Source: Nocardia crassostreae (GTDB lineage: Bacteria > Actinomycetota > Actinomycetes > Mycobacteriales > Mycobacteriaceae). Taken from it: a DNA stretch of 64,000 bases. This document shows positions 37,152-45,636 of this stretch, in pieces. The position numbers and the translations under genes were made by a program. Under the pieces are notes generated by a model that worked only from the letters and a program-made list of their open reading frames with translations, was not told the origin of the DNA and made no database searches. Every line of letters begins with the position of its first letter. Within the stretch, counting starts at the first letter, position 1. Where the stretch lies: contig NZ_BDCH01000019.1 of NCBI RefSeq assembly GCF_001613405.1, positions 1 through 64,000 of the forward strand, written 5' to 3'.

Positions 37152-39368
37152 TCAGCTCATGGCGGCGGCCAACTCGGCGGATAGGTCGGCGTCGTCGATT
37201 TCGGCGATGCCGTCGGGCCGTACTTCGAGGACCCGGGCGGTGCCGATATCGAAGAACAGGCCCGACAGGGCTACTCCGCGTTCGTGAATGGCGCGGCGGA
37301 CCACCGGGTGGGCCGAGAGGGTTTCCAGTTGGACCGCGACATTGACCATGGCCAGTTGGTCGGGGACGCCGAAGCCCGCGCGGGCGGCGGCGAAGGCGAC
37401 CGGGTGGCCGCGGCGGAAGCGGTCCAGGCTGGGGGCCGCATTGCGGAGCCAGGCGCCCAGGCCGGGGCCGCTGGGCGGATCCGCCAGCAGGGCATTCATG
37501 GCGCCGCAGGACGAATGTCCGCACACCACAACGTGATCGACCTGGAGTTCGTCCAGGGCGAAGGACAGGGCCGCTTCGATGGAGCTGTCGCGGCCCTGCG
37601 GGGGCACCAGGTTGCCGACATTGCGGACGGTGAACAGGTCGCCGGGCCCGGTATTGGTGATGACATTGGGCACGATGCGGGAATCCGCGCAGGTGAGGAA
37701 GAGCGAGTGCGGGTTCTGGCCGTCGCGCAGTTCGTCCAGGTGCGGGCGGACCACGTGGGCGTGGCGGCGGTGGTATTCGGCGACACCGGCGGTGACCGGG
37801 TTGCCGTCCTCGCCCTTGCGCCAGGGGCGCAGCACATCGTCGAGCAGATTGCGGGCGTGGCCGCGGACCGGCGGGCCGGTCACGGCATCGGCCATGGGGA
37901 CCGTGCCCAGTTCGACGAAATCGACGCGGCCGCCGGTGGTTTCGTGCTGGCGCGCCCAGTCGTGGATGGCCTCGTAGGCGGCGTGGTCGAGGAAGTCGAC
38001 GCTCATCTCGATCAGTACGTCGGCCCCGGCGGGCACCTTCACCAGTTCCTTGGACAGCTTGGGCAGCGCCAGGAAGGTGCAGGTGCCGTCCACGCTGATC
38101 AGCCAGTTGTCGGCGCCCTCCACCGGCCCGGCCACGATCACGACCTTGACCACGCGCCACAGCAGCAGCGCGAAGGCCAGCACCAGGCCGACGAGCACGC
38201 CTTCGAGGAGGTTCAGGAAGACCACGCCCAGCACGGTGACGACATAGACGAGCAGATCGCCGGTGCGGTGCGCCAGTTTGATGTGGGCGGTCTTGACCAG
38301 CTGGATGCCGACCACGATGAGCAGACCGGCCAGCGCGGACTTCGGAATCTGCTGCACCACGGCGACCAGGGCCACCGAGAACACCAGGATCCAGATGCCG
38401 TGCAGGAAGGCCGAGGCGCGGGTGCGGGCCCCGGCCTGCACATTGGTGGCGCTGCGCACGATGACGCCGGTGACCGGCAGGCCGCCGAGCAGCCCGGAGG
38501 TCATATTGGCGGCGCCCTGGGCCATGAGCTCCTTGTCGAAATTGGTGCGCGGGCCGGTGTGCATCTTGTCCACGGCGACCGCGGACAGCAGGCTCTCGAC
38601 GCTGGCGATGAGCGCGATGGTCAGCACCGCGAGCGCGACGGCCCCCCAGCCCCCACTGGGAATCTCCGGCAGCCCGATGGCGTCGAACAGCGAGCCGCTC
38701 AAGACGATTCGCTCCACAGTGCCGGGCACCACCAGCGACAGCAGTGTGCCCGCGACGACGGCGACCAGCGGTCCGGGAAGCACCCTCAGCTTCCCGGGCA
38801 TGTATTTCCAGCCCAGCATGACGGCGATGACGACCGAGCCGATGAGCAGGTCGTTGCCGTGCAGGCTGGTCAGTTCACCGGGCAGCTGCACGATGTTCTG
38901 GAAGGCCGTGCTGTGCGAGGACCCGCCCAGCAGCACATGCAGCTGCTGCAGCGCGATGGTGATGCCGATTCCGGCGAGCATGGCGTGCACCACGACCGGC
39001 GCGATGGCCAGCGCGGCGCGGGCGATCCGGCTCAGGCCGAACAGGATCTGCAGCGCTCCGGCCGCGACGGTAATGAAACAGGCTGTCTTCCAGCCGAATT
39101 TGCTGATGGTCTCGGCGACCACCACGGTCAGGCCCGCGGCCGGGCCGCTCACCTGCAAGGGCGAACCGCCGAGCAGGCCCACCACCACGCCGCCCACTAC
39201 GGCGGCTATGAGACCGGCGGCAATGGGGGCGTCGGAGGCGACGGCAATGCCCAGCGACAAGGGCAGGGCGACGAGGAAGACGACGAATGAGGCCGGCAAA
39301 TCGTGGCGCAACCAATTGTTGAACCGGTCAGTCGGTCTGCCTGGCGGTGAATCGGTGTCGAGGGACAT
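37152..39368 (-). CDS. SulP-family transporter fused to beta-carbonic anhydrase (copy 1)
   Basis: The 738-residue protein has a SulP membrane domain of 10-12 helices (from residue about 20; SGPAAGLTVVVAETI and GLPVTGVIVRSATNVQAGA). A STAS-like segment (CTFLALPKLSKELVKVPAGAD) follows, then a C-terminal beta-carbonic anhydrase with zinc ligands Cys in CADSRIVPNV and His and Cys in VCGHSSCGAM. The fusion suggests uptake or release of bicarbonate coupled to CO2 hydration at the membrane. The ATG at 39366-39368 has GAAGGAGCC upstream. It follows a close paralogue on the same strand and ends at the 66-bp palindrome. Confidence 0.93.
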   Translation of the reverse strand: MSLDTDSPPGRPTDRFNNWLRHDLPASFVVFLVALPLSLGIAVASDAPIAAGLIAAVVGGVVVGLLGGSPLQVSGPAAGLTVVVAETISKFGWKTACFITVAAGALQILFGLSRIARAALAIAPVVVHAMLAGIGITIALQQLHVLLGGSSHSTAFQNIVQLPGELTSLHGNDLLIGSVVIAVMLGWKYMPGKLRVLPGPLVAVVAGTLLSLVVPGTVERIVLSGSLFDAIGLPEIPSGGWGAVALAVLTIALIASVESLLSAVAVDKMHTGPRTNFDKELMAQGAANMTSGLLGGLPVTGVIVRSATNVQAGARTRASAFLHGIWILVFSVALVAVVQQIPKSALAGLLIVVGIQLVKTAHIKLAHRTGDLLVYVVTVLGVVFLNLLEGVLVGLVLAFALLLWRVVKVVIVAGPVEGADNWLISVDGTCTFLALPKLSKELVKVPAGADVLIEMSVDFLDHAAYEAIHDWARQHETTGGRVDFVELGTVPMADAVTGPPVRGHARNLLDDVLRPWRKGEDGNPVTAGVAEYHRRHAHVVRPHLDELRDGQNPHSLFLTCADSRIVPNVITNTGPGDLFTVRNVGNLVPPQGRDSSIEAALSFALDELQVDHVVVCGHSSCGAMNALLADPPSGPGLGAWLRNAAPSLDRFRRGHPVAFAAARAGFGVPDQLAMVNVAVQLETLSAHPVVRRAIHERGVALSGLFFDIGTARVLEVRPDGIAEIDDADLSAELAAAMS

Positions 39369-39535
39369 CTCGGCTCCTTCTCCGGAGCACTCGCTCCGAA
39401 AGACGTCGAACATGTTCTGCGGGCATCGAATTGATGCTGTGGGCGGCATTGGCCACAGACTCACCGGACGAGCTGCCGACAGGATAAAAGTAAAATCTTA
39501 GCAAAGGCTGAGAAAACCTGAGTCACAATGTAAAA

Positions 39536-39566
39536 CGGGCGTGAACCTTGTGTGAGGTCACGCCCG
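39536..39566 (-). terminator. Hairpin between the two SulP genes
   Basis: CGGGCGTGA (39536-39544) pairs with TCACGCCCG (39558-39566) around a 13-base loop, 47 bases beyond the stop of the upstream SulP copy. It probably ends that transcript. The rest of the 244-bp gap is AT-rich and should hold the promoter of the downstream copy. Confidence 0.6.
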
Positions 39567-39612
39567 CACCATGCTGGCTACTCTGCGCCATCGCCCCGGT
39601 AGACCGGGATTT

Positions 39613-41826
39613 TCAGGCCGGTTGCGGCTCGGCCACCGGGTGGTTCAGGTCATCGATTTCGGCAATGCCGTCGACCGTGACCTCCACCACTCTGGCGGTC
39701 GCGATATCGAAGAACAGGCCGGACAGCACCACGCCGCGCTCCTCCACGCCCCGGCGGACCACCGGATGGGCGTAGAGCGTCTCCAATTGCACGGCCACGT
39801 TCACCATGCCCAGCTGGTCGATCGGCCCGAAGCCCGCCGCCGCGGCCGCCCGCCCCACCCGGTGCCCGCCGTGGAAGGCCGCCAGACTCGACCGGGCATG
39901 GGCCAGCCAGTCGTCCAGACCCGATCCGGTGACGGCCTCCCGGTACAGCGCATCCATTGCGCCGCAACCGGAATGCCCGCACGCCACCACCGAGCGCACA
40001 TCGAGTTTGTCGAGGGCGTAGACGATGGCGGCCTCCATGGAGGCATCGCGGCCGTGCGCGGGAATCAGATTGCCCACATTGCGCACGGTGAACAGATCGC
40101 CCGGACCGCTATTGGTGATGACATTGGGCACGATCCGGGAATCGGCGCAGTTCAGGAAGAGGGCGTCGGGTTCCTGCCCGTCGAGCATCTCGCCCAGGTG
40201 CGGGCGCATGACATGGGCGTGACTGCGGTGATAGGTCGCGATACCGGCCACGATCGGGTCGACCCGCGCGCCGGTGCGCCGCCGGGGGCCGAGCACATCA
40301 TTGAGGATGCGGCGGCCGTGACCGCGCGTCGGCGGGCCGGAACCGGCATTGGCCATGCGCGCCGAACCCATTTCCACGCATTCGACGCTGCCGCCGTCGG
40401 CGCGATGGCCGCGCATCCACTCCTCCAGCGCCTCGCAGGCGGCGTGGTCCAGGAAGTCGACCGTCATCTCGAGCGTAACGGCCGCTCCGGCAGGGATTTT
40501 CGCCAGTTCCTTGGTGAGCTTGGGCAGCGCCAGGAAGGTGCAGACGCCATCGATGGTGACCAGCCAGCGGCGCGAGTCGATGGCCGAGGCGGCGACCGCG
40601 ACGCGCACCACTCGCCACAGCAGCAGCGCGAAGGCCACCTCCAGGCCGATGAGCACGCCTTCGAGGAGGTTGAGCAGCACCACGCCCGCGATGGTGATGG
40701 CGTACACCGCCAGATCGCCGGTGCGGTGCGCGAGCTTGATATGGGCCAGCTTCACCAATTGGACACCGACAACAATGAGCAGACCGGCCAGCGCGGCCCT
40801 GGGAATCTGCTGCACCATGCCCACCAGCGCGACGGCGAAGACCAGCACCCAGATGCCGTGCAGCACACCGGATGCGCGGGTGCGCGCCCCGGCCTGCACA
40901 TTGGTGGCGCTGCGCACGATCACTCCGGTCACGGGCAGACCGCCCAGCAGGCCGGAGGTCAGATTGGCCGCGCCCTGCCCGAGCAGTTCGCGGTCGAAGT
41001 TCGTGCGGCTCCCGCCCGCCATCCTGTCGACGGCGACCGCCGACAGCAGGCTCTCCACACTCGCGATGAGCGCGATGGTCAGGACGGACAGGGCGATGAC
41101 GCCCCAGCTCTGATCCGGAATCTCCGGCAGGCCGACGGCATCGAAGAGCGATCCGTCCAGCCGCACCCGGTCCGCGTCCCCCGGCAGCGCGAATGCCAGT
41201 GCGGTGCCGCCCAATACCGCGACCAGCGGCCCGGGGATCACCCGCACCCGCGGCGGCATCCAGCGCCAGCCGACCATGATGGCGATCACGGCGCAGCCGA
41301 TGACCACCGCCTCCCCGTGCACATCGAGCAGCTGCTGCGGCAGTGCGGCGATGTTCTGCACCGCCGTACTGTGCGACGAACCGCCCAGCAGCACGTGCAC
41401 CTGCTGCAAGGCGATGGTGATGCCGATGCCCGCGAGCATGGCGTACACCACCACGGGCGCGATGGCCAGCGCCCCGCGCGCAATCCTGCTGAGCCCGAAG
41501 ACGATCTGTAATACGCCCGCCGCCGCGGTGATGAAACAGGCTCCACGCCAGCCGAACTTGTCGATGGTCTCGACGACGACCACGGTCAGGCCCGCCGCCG
41601 GGCCACTCACCTGAAGATTCGATCCGCCGAGCACACCGGCTACCACTCCGCCTACGACGGCGGCTATGAGGCCGACCTCGACCAGTGCATTGGATGCGAC
41701 GGCAATCCCGAGGGAGAGGGGCAGCGCGACCAGGAAGACCACCACCGAGGCGGGTAGGTCGTATCGCACCACTGTTGCCAATCGCGGAAGCGACGTCCGG
41801 AGTGCTTGATCGGTGTCGGTGGACAT
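39613..41826 (-). CDS. SulP-family transporter fused to beta-carbonic anhydrase (copy 2)
   Basis: This 737-residue protein is the paralogue of the gene immediately downstream and is co-linear with it over the whole length. It has the SulP domain with SGPAAGLTVVVVETI and GLPVTGVIVRSATNVQAGA, a STAS-like part, and a carbonic anhydrase with CADSRIVPNVITN and ACGHSGCGAM. All zinc ligands are kept, so both copies are probably active. The ATG is at 41824-41826 with AGGAG nearby. A hairpin and a 244-bp gap with its own likely promoter suggest the two copies can be expressed separately. Confidence 0.93.
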   Translation of the reverse strand: MSTDTDQALRTSLPRLATVVRYDLPASVVVFLVALPLSLGIAVASNALVEVGLIAAVVGGVVAGVLGGSNLQVSGPAAGLTVVVVETIDKFGWRGACFITAAAGVLQIVFGLSRIARGALAIAPVVVYAMLAGIGITIALQQVHVLLGGSSHSTAVQNIAALPQQLLDVHGEAVVIGCAVIAIMVGWRWMPPRVRVIPGPLVAVLGGTALAFALPGDADRVRLDGSLFDAVGLPEIPDQSWGVIALSVLTIALIASVESLLSAVAVDRMAGGSRTNFDRELLGQGAANLTSGLLGGLPVTGVIVRSATNVQAGARTRASGVLHGIWVLVFAVALVGMVQQIPRAALAGLLIVVGVQLVKLAHIKLAHRTGDLAVYAITIAGVVLLNLLEGVLIGLEVAFALLLWRVVRVAVAASAIDSRRWLVTIDGVCTFLALPKLTKELAKIPAGAAVTLEMTVDFLDHAACEALEEWMRGHRADGGSVECVEMGSARMANAGSGPPTRGHGRRILNDVLGPRRRTGARVDPIVAGIATYHRSHAHVMRPHLGEMLDGQEPDALFLNCADSRIVPNVITNSGPGDLFTVRNVGNLIPAHGRDASMEAAIVYALDKLDVRSVVACGHSGCGAMDALYREAVTGSGLDDWLAHARSSLAAFHGGHRVGRAAAAAGFGPIDQLGMVNVAVQLETLYAHPVVRRGVEERGVVLSGLFFDIATARVVEVTVDGIAEIDDLNHPVAEPQPA

Positions 41827-42178
41827 ATTTCTCCTTCGCCGGAGCGGCGAGCCAGTCCGGTTCATCGGTCAACATGTACTGGCATCGAGAGCGAGCGGCG
41901 GGCGCAGCTGTGACAGCACGACGCCATGGAGAACAACGAACGGCAAAATCGTAAAGACAGTGCAAAGAACCTGAAAAGGGTTTGCGTCGATTGGGGCGAA
42001 CTGCGATCAAAATGTGATCTGGGCCACTCGGCGCATACCTCTCGGTCGGGTGTCCAAAACGTCCGCGATGCACATGCGTCCGGCGTTACACTCGACACGC
42101 CAGAGTGGCTGAAAGCTTAACGGACACAATGACTTCCGCTCGGGGTTATGCTTTCGTTTGCAAAGAAACGACAAGACA
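41827..42178. other. AT-richer intergenic region between SulP copy 2 and the caspase-like gene
   Basis: These 350 bp are divergent promoter space. Composition is clearly lower in GC than most of the window, like the gene to the right. A 64-codon frame at 41926-42120 has no motif and a poor start, so I do not call it. I see no known operator or terminator. Confidence 0.5.
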
Positions 42179-42619
42179 ATGATTCTGGTATTCGTAGCCA
42201 AGGACATGAGCATCGTCGACAAGGGCTACAAGGACTCCTACACCGACAAGAGCGATAGCTTCGGCATCGCCTACGCCTACAACAAGAAGTTGTGGCCCGG
42301 TGGCATCCGGCTGGAGAAGAAGGAGAACCTCTTCATCACCGCGCACGGCAACGACGAAGAGATCGGCGACGCGGACGACACCGGCCCGGCCATGTCCTTC
42401 GAAGCCGCCACCCTGGCGGGCATTCTCAAGCAGATCATCCCCACCGGATACACCGGCGATATTTACCTGTCCACCTGCAACTCCTACGAGTACGCCAAAT
42501 CCCTCGAGGCCAGCCTGGGCACCCTGACCTCCGGCAGCGACTTCTACGGAACCAAGAAGACCATCCCCTACAAGATCCAGGGGCCCGGCGGCAGCAACTG
42601 GCACAAGGTGACCACCTGA
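42179..42619 (+). CDS. Small protein with a caspase-like His/Cys pattern
   Basis: From ATG 42179 the product is 146 residues (a TTG seven codons upstream is an alternative). After a lysine-rich N-terminus it shows ENLFITAHGNDEEIGDA with His56, then a helix (AATLAGILKQI), then GYTGDIYLSTCNSYEYAKSL with Cys100. A hydrophobic strand ending in HG, a helix, and a strand ending in xxC(N)S is the arrangement of clan CD peptidases (caspase, C80, CHAT). The match is by eye only. It has no signal peptide. Its lysine content (about 10 percent) and lower GC differ from the neighbours, which hints at acquisition by transfer. Confidence 0.55.
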   Translation: MILVFVAKDMSIVDKGYKDSYTDKSDSFGIAYAYNKKLWPGGIRLEKKENLFITAHGNDEEIGDADDTGPAMSFEAATLAGILKQIIPTGYTGDIYLSTCNSYEYAKSLEASLGTLTSGSDFYGTKKTIPYKIQGPGGSNWHKVTT

Positions 42620-42636
42620 GCGACGGCGTGATACGG

Positions 42637-42677
42637 GCACTCCCGGCCGAGGGTGAGGGGCGTTCGGCCGGGAGTGC
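42637..42677 (+). terminator. Hairpin after the caspase-like gene
   Basis: GCACTCCCGGCCGA (42637-42650) and TCGGCCGGGAGTGC (42664-42677) form a perfect 14-bp stem with a 13-base loop, starting 17 bases past the stop codon. No U-tract follows. It separates this gene from the convergent roadblock gene. Confidence 0.78.
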
Positions 42678-42779
42678 GTCCGGGGCCACGTCAGGTGTGC
42701 GCACCCGACGCCAGAGCAGCGGCACCCGGAGTCCGTGTCGGACGCCCGGAGGGTCGCCCGAGAATTGCGAGACGCGAAG

Positions 42780-43217
42780 TCACAGTCGCCCGGCGTCTTT
42801 GAGCACGCGCCGGGCCTGTGCGAACAGCATGCCGACATTGACGGTCTTGCGACAGACCACCACCACGACGACGTCCTCCCGACTTTCGGTGCGAATGAAA
42901 AGGTGGGTGAGGTTGTCGCTGTTCACCAGAATTTCCAGGAAATAATGGCGGTCGGTTCGTATTCCGCGCCGTTCCTTCCAGATATCATCGATCATGGTCA
43001 CATTGCGGCCCTGGAAGATATCCAGCGTGGCCGCGGCGAGCAGATCGAGAACTTCCGGCGGATGATTGTCGATCGTGTCGACCGACAGCAGCATTCCCGT
43101 CGCCATATCGATCGCGCCGGCGGCAATGCAATCCGGCGCCTCGGACCGTAGCGCCTTCACTAGGAGCCCGACCCTGTCCGAAAGACTGCCGACACCGGTG
43201 CTGGTGGGTGTACTCAT
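42780..43217 (-). CDS. Roadblock/LC7-like protein
   Basis: The 145-residue protein has the roadblock alpha/beta layout: CIAAGAIDMATGMLLSVDTID, then LDLLAAATLDIFQGRNVTMIDD, and a C-terminal VVVVVVCRKTVNVGMLFAQAR strand-helix. Such proteins regulate small Ras-like GTPases (MglB, CvnB). No GTPase gene is near. Its ATG overlaps the stop of the DUF4388-like gene (ATGA), so the two are translated together. Confidence 0.75.
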   Translation of the reverse strand: MSTPTSTGVGSLSDRVGLLVKALRSEAPDCIAAGAIDMATGMLLSVDTIDNHPPEVLDLLAAATLDIFQGRNVTMIDDIWKERRGIRTDRHYFLEILVNSDNLTHLFIRTESREDVVVVVVCRKTVNVGMLFAQARRVLKDAGRL

Positions 43218-44038
43218 GTCGTCCTTTCTTGTTCCCGTACGGGGGTGGAAGCCTGACGTCCCGAGCTCGCGGCGCGCGGTGACGGCGTGGGCAGGGTGTC
43301 GTTGATGCCGCTGGCACCGCGGCGGCGGCGCGGTAGCACCGAGCGGGGCGTGCCCGGGCGCGGCGGCGGCTGCTCGGGGACCTCGGGGCGCACCGGCGTG
43401 ATGACCAGGACCCCGGCGTCCAACATGCGCGACACCTCGACGGTCACCGCGTAGAGCCCGCGGCTGAGCAGCAGCGCGATATCGCGGCAGGTGCGCCGGC
43501 CATTGACCCAGAACAGGATGTCCTGCCAGGCCGTTCGCTCCGATCCGGCCAGCAGCGCGCGGCCGCGGTCGGTGAGCGAGAGGTGATTTCGATGCGGTGA
43601 CACCGGACCGTGCGCCAGGGCCCGCAGCCGCCGCTCGGTCTCCAGCAGCAGCCAGCCCGAATCGATGCTCGGCATCGGCACCAGCCCCGGCGGCGGCACC
43701 GCCGAACTCTGCCAGCGGCAATCGCCGAGCCAGCCCGAGGCAATGGAGAAGGCGCCGTCGAGGGCCGCCATCATGGCCACCAGCCGCAGATCCGCCGCAC
43801 CGCTGGAGGTGCGCCCGGGCCGCATCAGCAGATCGTGCACACCGGGCGTCCCGGCCGAGGCCACCATCACTATGTTCCCGTCGATCAGATAGAAATCCCC
43901 GCCGGGATCACCGGTTACGCGCAATATCCCGGTGCGCGATTCCACCGCCCCCGAAGACAATTCCCGAACCAATTCCCGAGTGGCTTCCCGACCGGATGTC
44001 AGCGGCCCTCCCGTATCGGAGATGTGCCCCGCGGTCAT
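43214..44038 (-). CDS. DUF4388-like (PATAN-type) regulatory protein
   Basis: The 274-residue protein starts MTAGHISDTGGPL. An early segment (GAVESRTGILRVTGDPGGDFYLIDGNIVMVASAGTPG) matches the beta-rich DUF4388/PATAN pattern. A winged-helix-like C-terminal region follows (HRNHLSLTDRGRALLAGSE...RRTCRDIALLLSRGLYAVTVEVSRMLDAGVLVI) and then a proline/arginine-rich tail. DUF4388 proteins occur in GTPase and two-component signalling. It forms a two-gene operon with the roadblock gene. Confidence 0.65.
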   Translation of the reverse strand: MTAGHISDTGGPLTSGREATRELVRELSSGAVESRTGILRVTGDPGGDFYLIDGNIVMVASAGTPGVHDLLMRPGRTSSGAADLRLVAMMAALDGAFSIASGWLGDCRWQSSAVPPPGLVPMPSIDSGWLLLETERRLRALAHGPVSPHRNHLSLTDRGRALLAGSERTAWQDILFWVNGRRTCRDIALLLSRGLYAVTVEVSRMLDAGVLVITPVRPEVPEQPPPRPGTPRSVLPRRRRGASGINDTLPTPSPRAASSGRQASTPVREQERTT

Positions 44039-44261
44039 GGTCGATCTCCTGAAAATAGACACGAGCCGAGAAAAGGAAGGAATACCGATCACGGCCGCTC
44101 CATATCGAGGTGGTCGCGTGCGACATATCCTGGCAGCCCCACTGTTTTGGAGCAATGAATTCCGAAGAATTGCTCGGCGTTCGTACGCGGCGTCGCCGCG
44201 CGACACGCCCGCTACCAGTGGTCGTAGAGGCGAGATCCGCACGCGGGGACGTTAATCCGGC

Positions 44262-45485
44262 TTAACGGGGACGTTGCTCGCGCCGGTGCAGCGCCAGCTG
44301 GAGTTCCAGCAGCAGCCGGTCCGCCGGATCGGTGAGGACCAGGCCGGTGATGTCCTCGACGCGGCGGATGCGGTAGCGCAGCGTATTCGGATGCACCTGC
44401 AGCACCGCGGCGGCGCGGCGGACGTCGCCGTGCTCGCGCAGATAGGTCTCCGCGCTGTCGTGCAGATTCGCCGAATGCCTTCGGTCGTAATCGAACAGGG
44501 CCCGCAGGCGCGGATCGTGCAGCTCGGGCCGCGCGCGCAGCAGATCGAGCACCTCGCCGAGCAGCACCGCGGTACGCGACTCCGCGAGGGTCGTCACCCG
44601 GCCCTTGGGGAAGGTGGCGGCGGTGCTGTCGAGCACCCGGTCCACCTCGGCGCGGGCCGCGGCCACGGCCGCGAGCTCCGCCACCGGGATCACGATGGCG
44701 GCGCGCAGGGTGGGCGCGCGCTGCTCCTGCCGGTCTACCAGCTGGCGGACCCAGGCGGTGACCGCCGGTTCGGAACGGTAGCCGGGCAGCAGGACGTACA
44801 CCCGTTCGGCGAAGGCCATGGTGACCGAATCGGGCCGGAAAGAGCTGGCGTGCAGGCGGATCACGCTGGCCAGATTGGCGTGATCCGATCCGGCGGGCAG
44901 GTCGGCGGCGGCGAAGCCCAGCACCGCGGCCGGACCGGAGGTCGGCAGGTGCAGCGCACCGGCGAGGGACGGGGCGTCCACGCCCTCACCGCGCACGCCG
45001 AACAGTCGCTGGTTCATGAGCGCCTCGGTGGAGGGCGCGTCCAGGATGCGGGTGATGATGCGCGCCGCAATGGCCGCCGCGCCGCGCATGACCTGCGCCG
45101 CGTCCGGGGTGAACGGGGTGTCGCCCTGTTGCAGCCAGATGGTGCCCAGCACGTCCGCGCCGCCGGTCCCGGCCGCGCGCCGAATGCCGATCACCAAGCG
45201 GCGCTTGATATTCAGCTCCGGGTGCGCGGGGACGTCGATCACCTCGTCGGTGTGGCGGATGCGGTCGAAGACGCCCCATTCGCGCAGCACCCGCAGATAG
45301 TCGCGTGGGCCCTCGCGGCCGAGGATGGATTGGATGCGCAGCGGATCGGCGGCCTCGCCGGAGGCGGAGTAGGCCAGCACGTGCGAGGCCTGATCCTCGA
45401 TGGACACCATGCCCCCGGCCTGATGCGCGACCAGCTGCGCGAGACCGTACAGGTCGGTATCGGCGGTGAGTGCTTCCGCGGTCAT
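44262..45485 (-). CDS. PucR-type regulator of proline catabolism
   Basis: The 407-residue protein has the PucR layout: an N-terminal sensory part (LAQLVAHQAGGMVSIED...LAYS), a GGDEF-like central region, and a C-terminal helix-turn-helix (LRDSAETYLREHG-like segment, then RRAAAVLQVHPNTLRYRIRRVEDITGL). It is divergent from pruA, as in M. tuberculosis where the corresponding gene (Rv1186c) activates proline degradation. It very likely responds to proline and controls pruA and the proline dehydrogenase gene. Confidence 0.92.
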   Translation of the reverse strand: MTAEALTADTDLYGLAQLVAHQAGGMVSIEDQASHVLAYSASGEAADPLRIQSILGREGPRDYLRVLREWGVFDRIRHTDEVIDVPAHPELNIKRRLVIGIRRAAGTGGADVLGTIWLQQGDTPFTPDAAQVMRGAAAIAARIITRILDAPSTEALMNQRLFGVRGEGVDAPSLAGALHLPTSGPAAVLGFAAADLPAGSDHANLASVIRLHASSFRPDSVTMAFAERVYVLLPGYRSEPAVTAWVRQLVDRQEQRAPTLRAAIVIPVAELAAVAAARAEVDRVLDSTAATFPKGRVTTLAESRTAVLLGEVLDLLRARPELHDPRLRALFDYDRRHSANLHDSAETYLREHGDVRRAAAVLQVHPNTLRYRIRRVEDITGLVLTDPADRLLLELQLALHRREQRPR

Positions 45486-45636
45486 GAGACACCGCCCTTC
45501 GGCCTACTGAACAACAAATCGGTCCAATCCTTGTCCATTCGGCTCAATCTCGGGAGCGGTTTGCGTAGTTGACTCGCGGTCACCGGAATGTGTCCCAGCG
45601 CACAGACCCGAACGCGCTATCGAACAAGGAGTCGTC
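45486..45636. promoter_or_regulatory. Divergent promoter region of the proline genes
   Basis: This 150-bp gap separates the PucR-type gene from pruA. It should contain both promoters and the regulator binding site. The AT-rich segment around 45505-45550 (with AATCC and CAATC words) is the likely core. An AAGGAG site lies just before pruA. I cannot point to a definite operator. Confidence 0.5.

Noticed and set aside
37284..41511. Very long plus-strand frames opposite the two SulP-carbonic anhydrase genes
   Set aside because: They appear in both copies because the copies are related. The products are histidine/aspartate-rich shadows of membrane-helix codons.
41926..42120. A 64-codon plus-strand frame before the caspase-like gene
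   Set aside because: It has no motif, no good ribosome binding site, and ordinary composition for this AT-richer gap.
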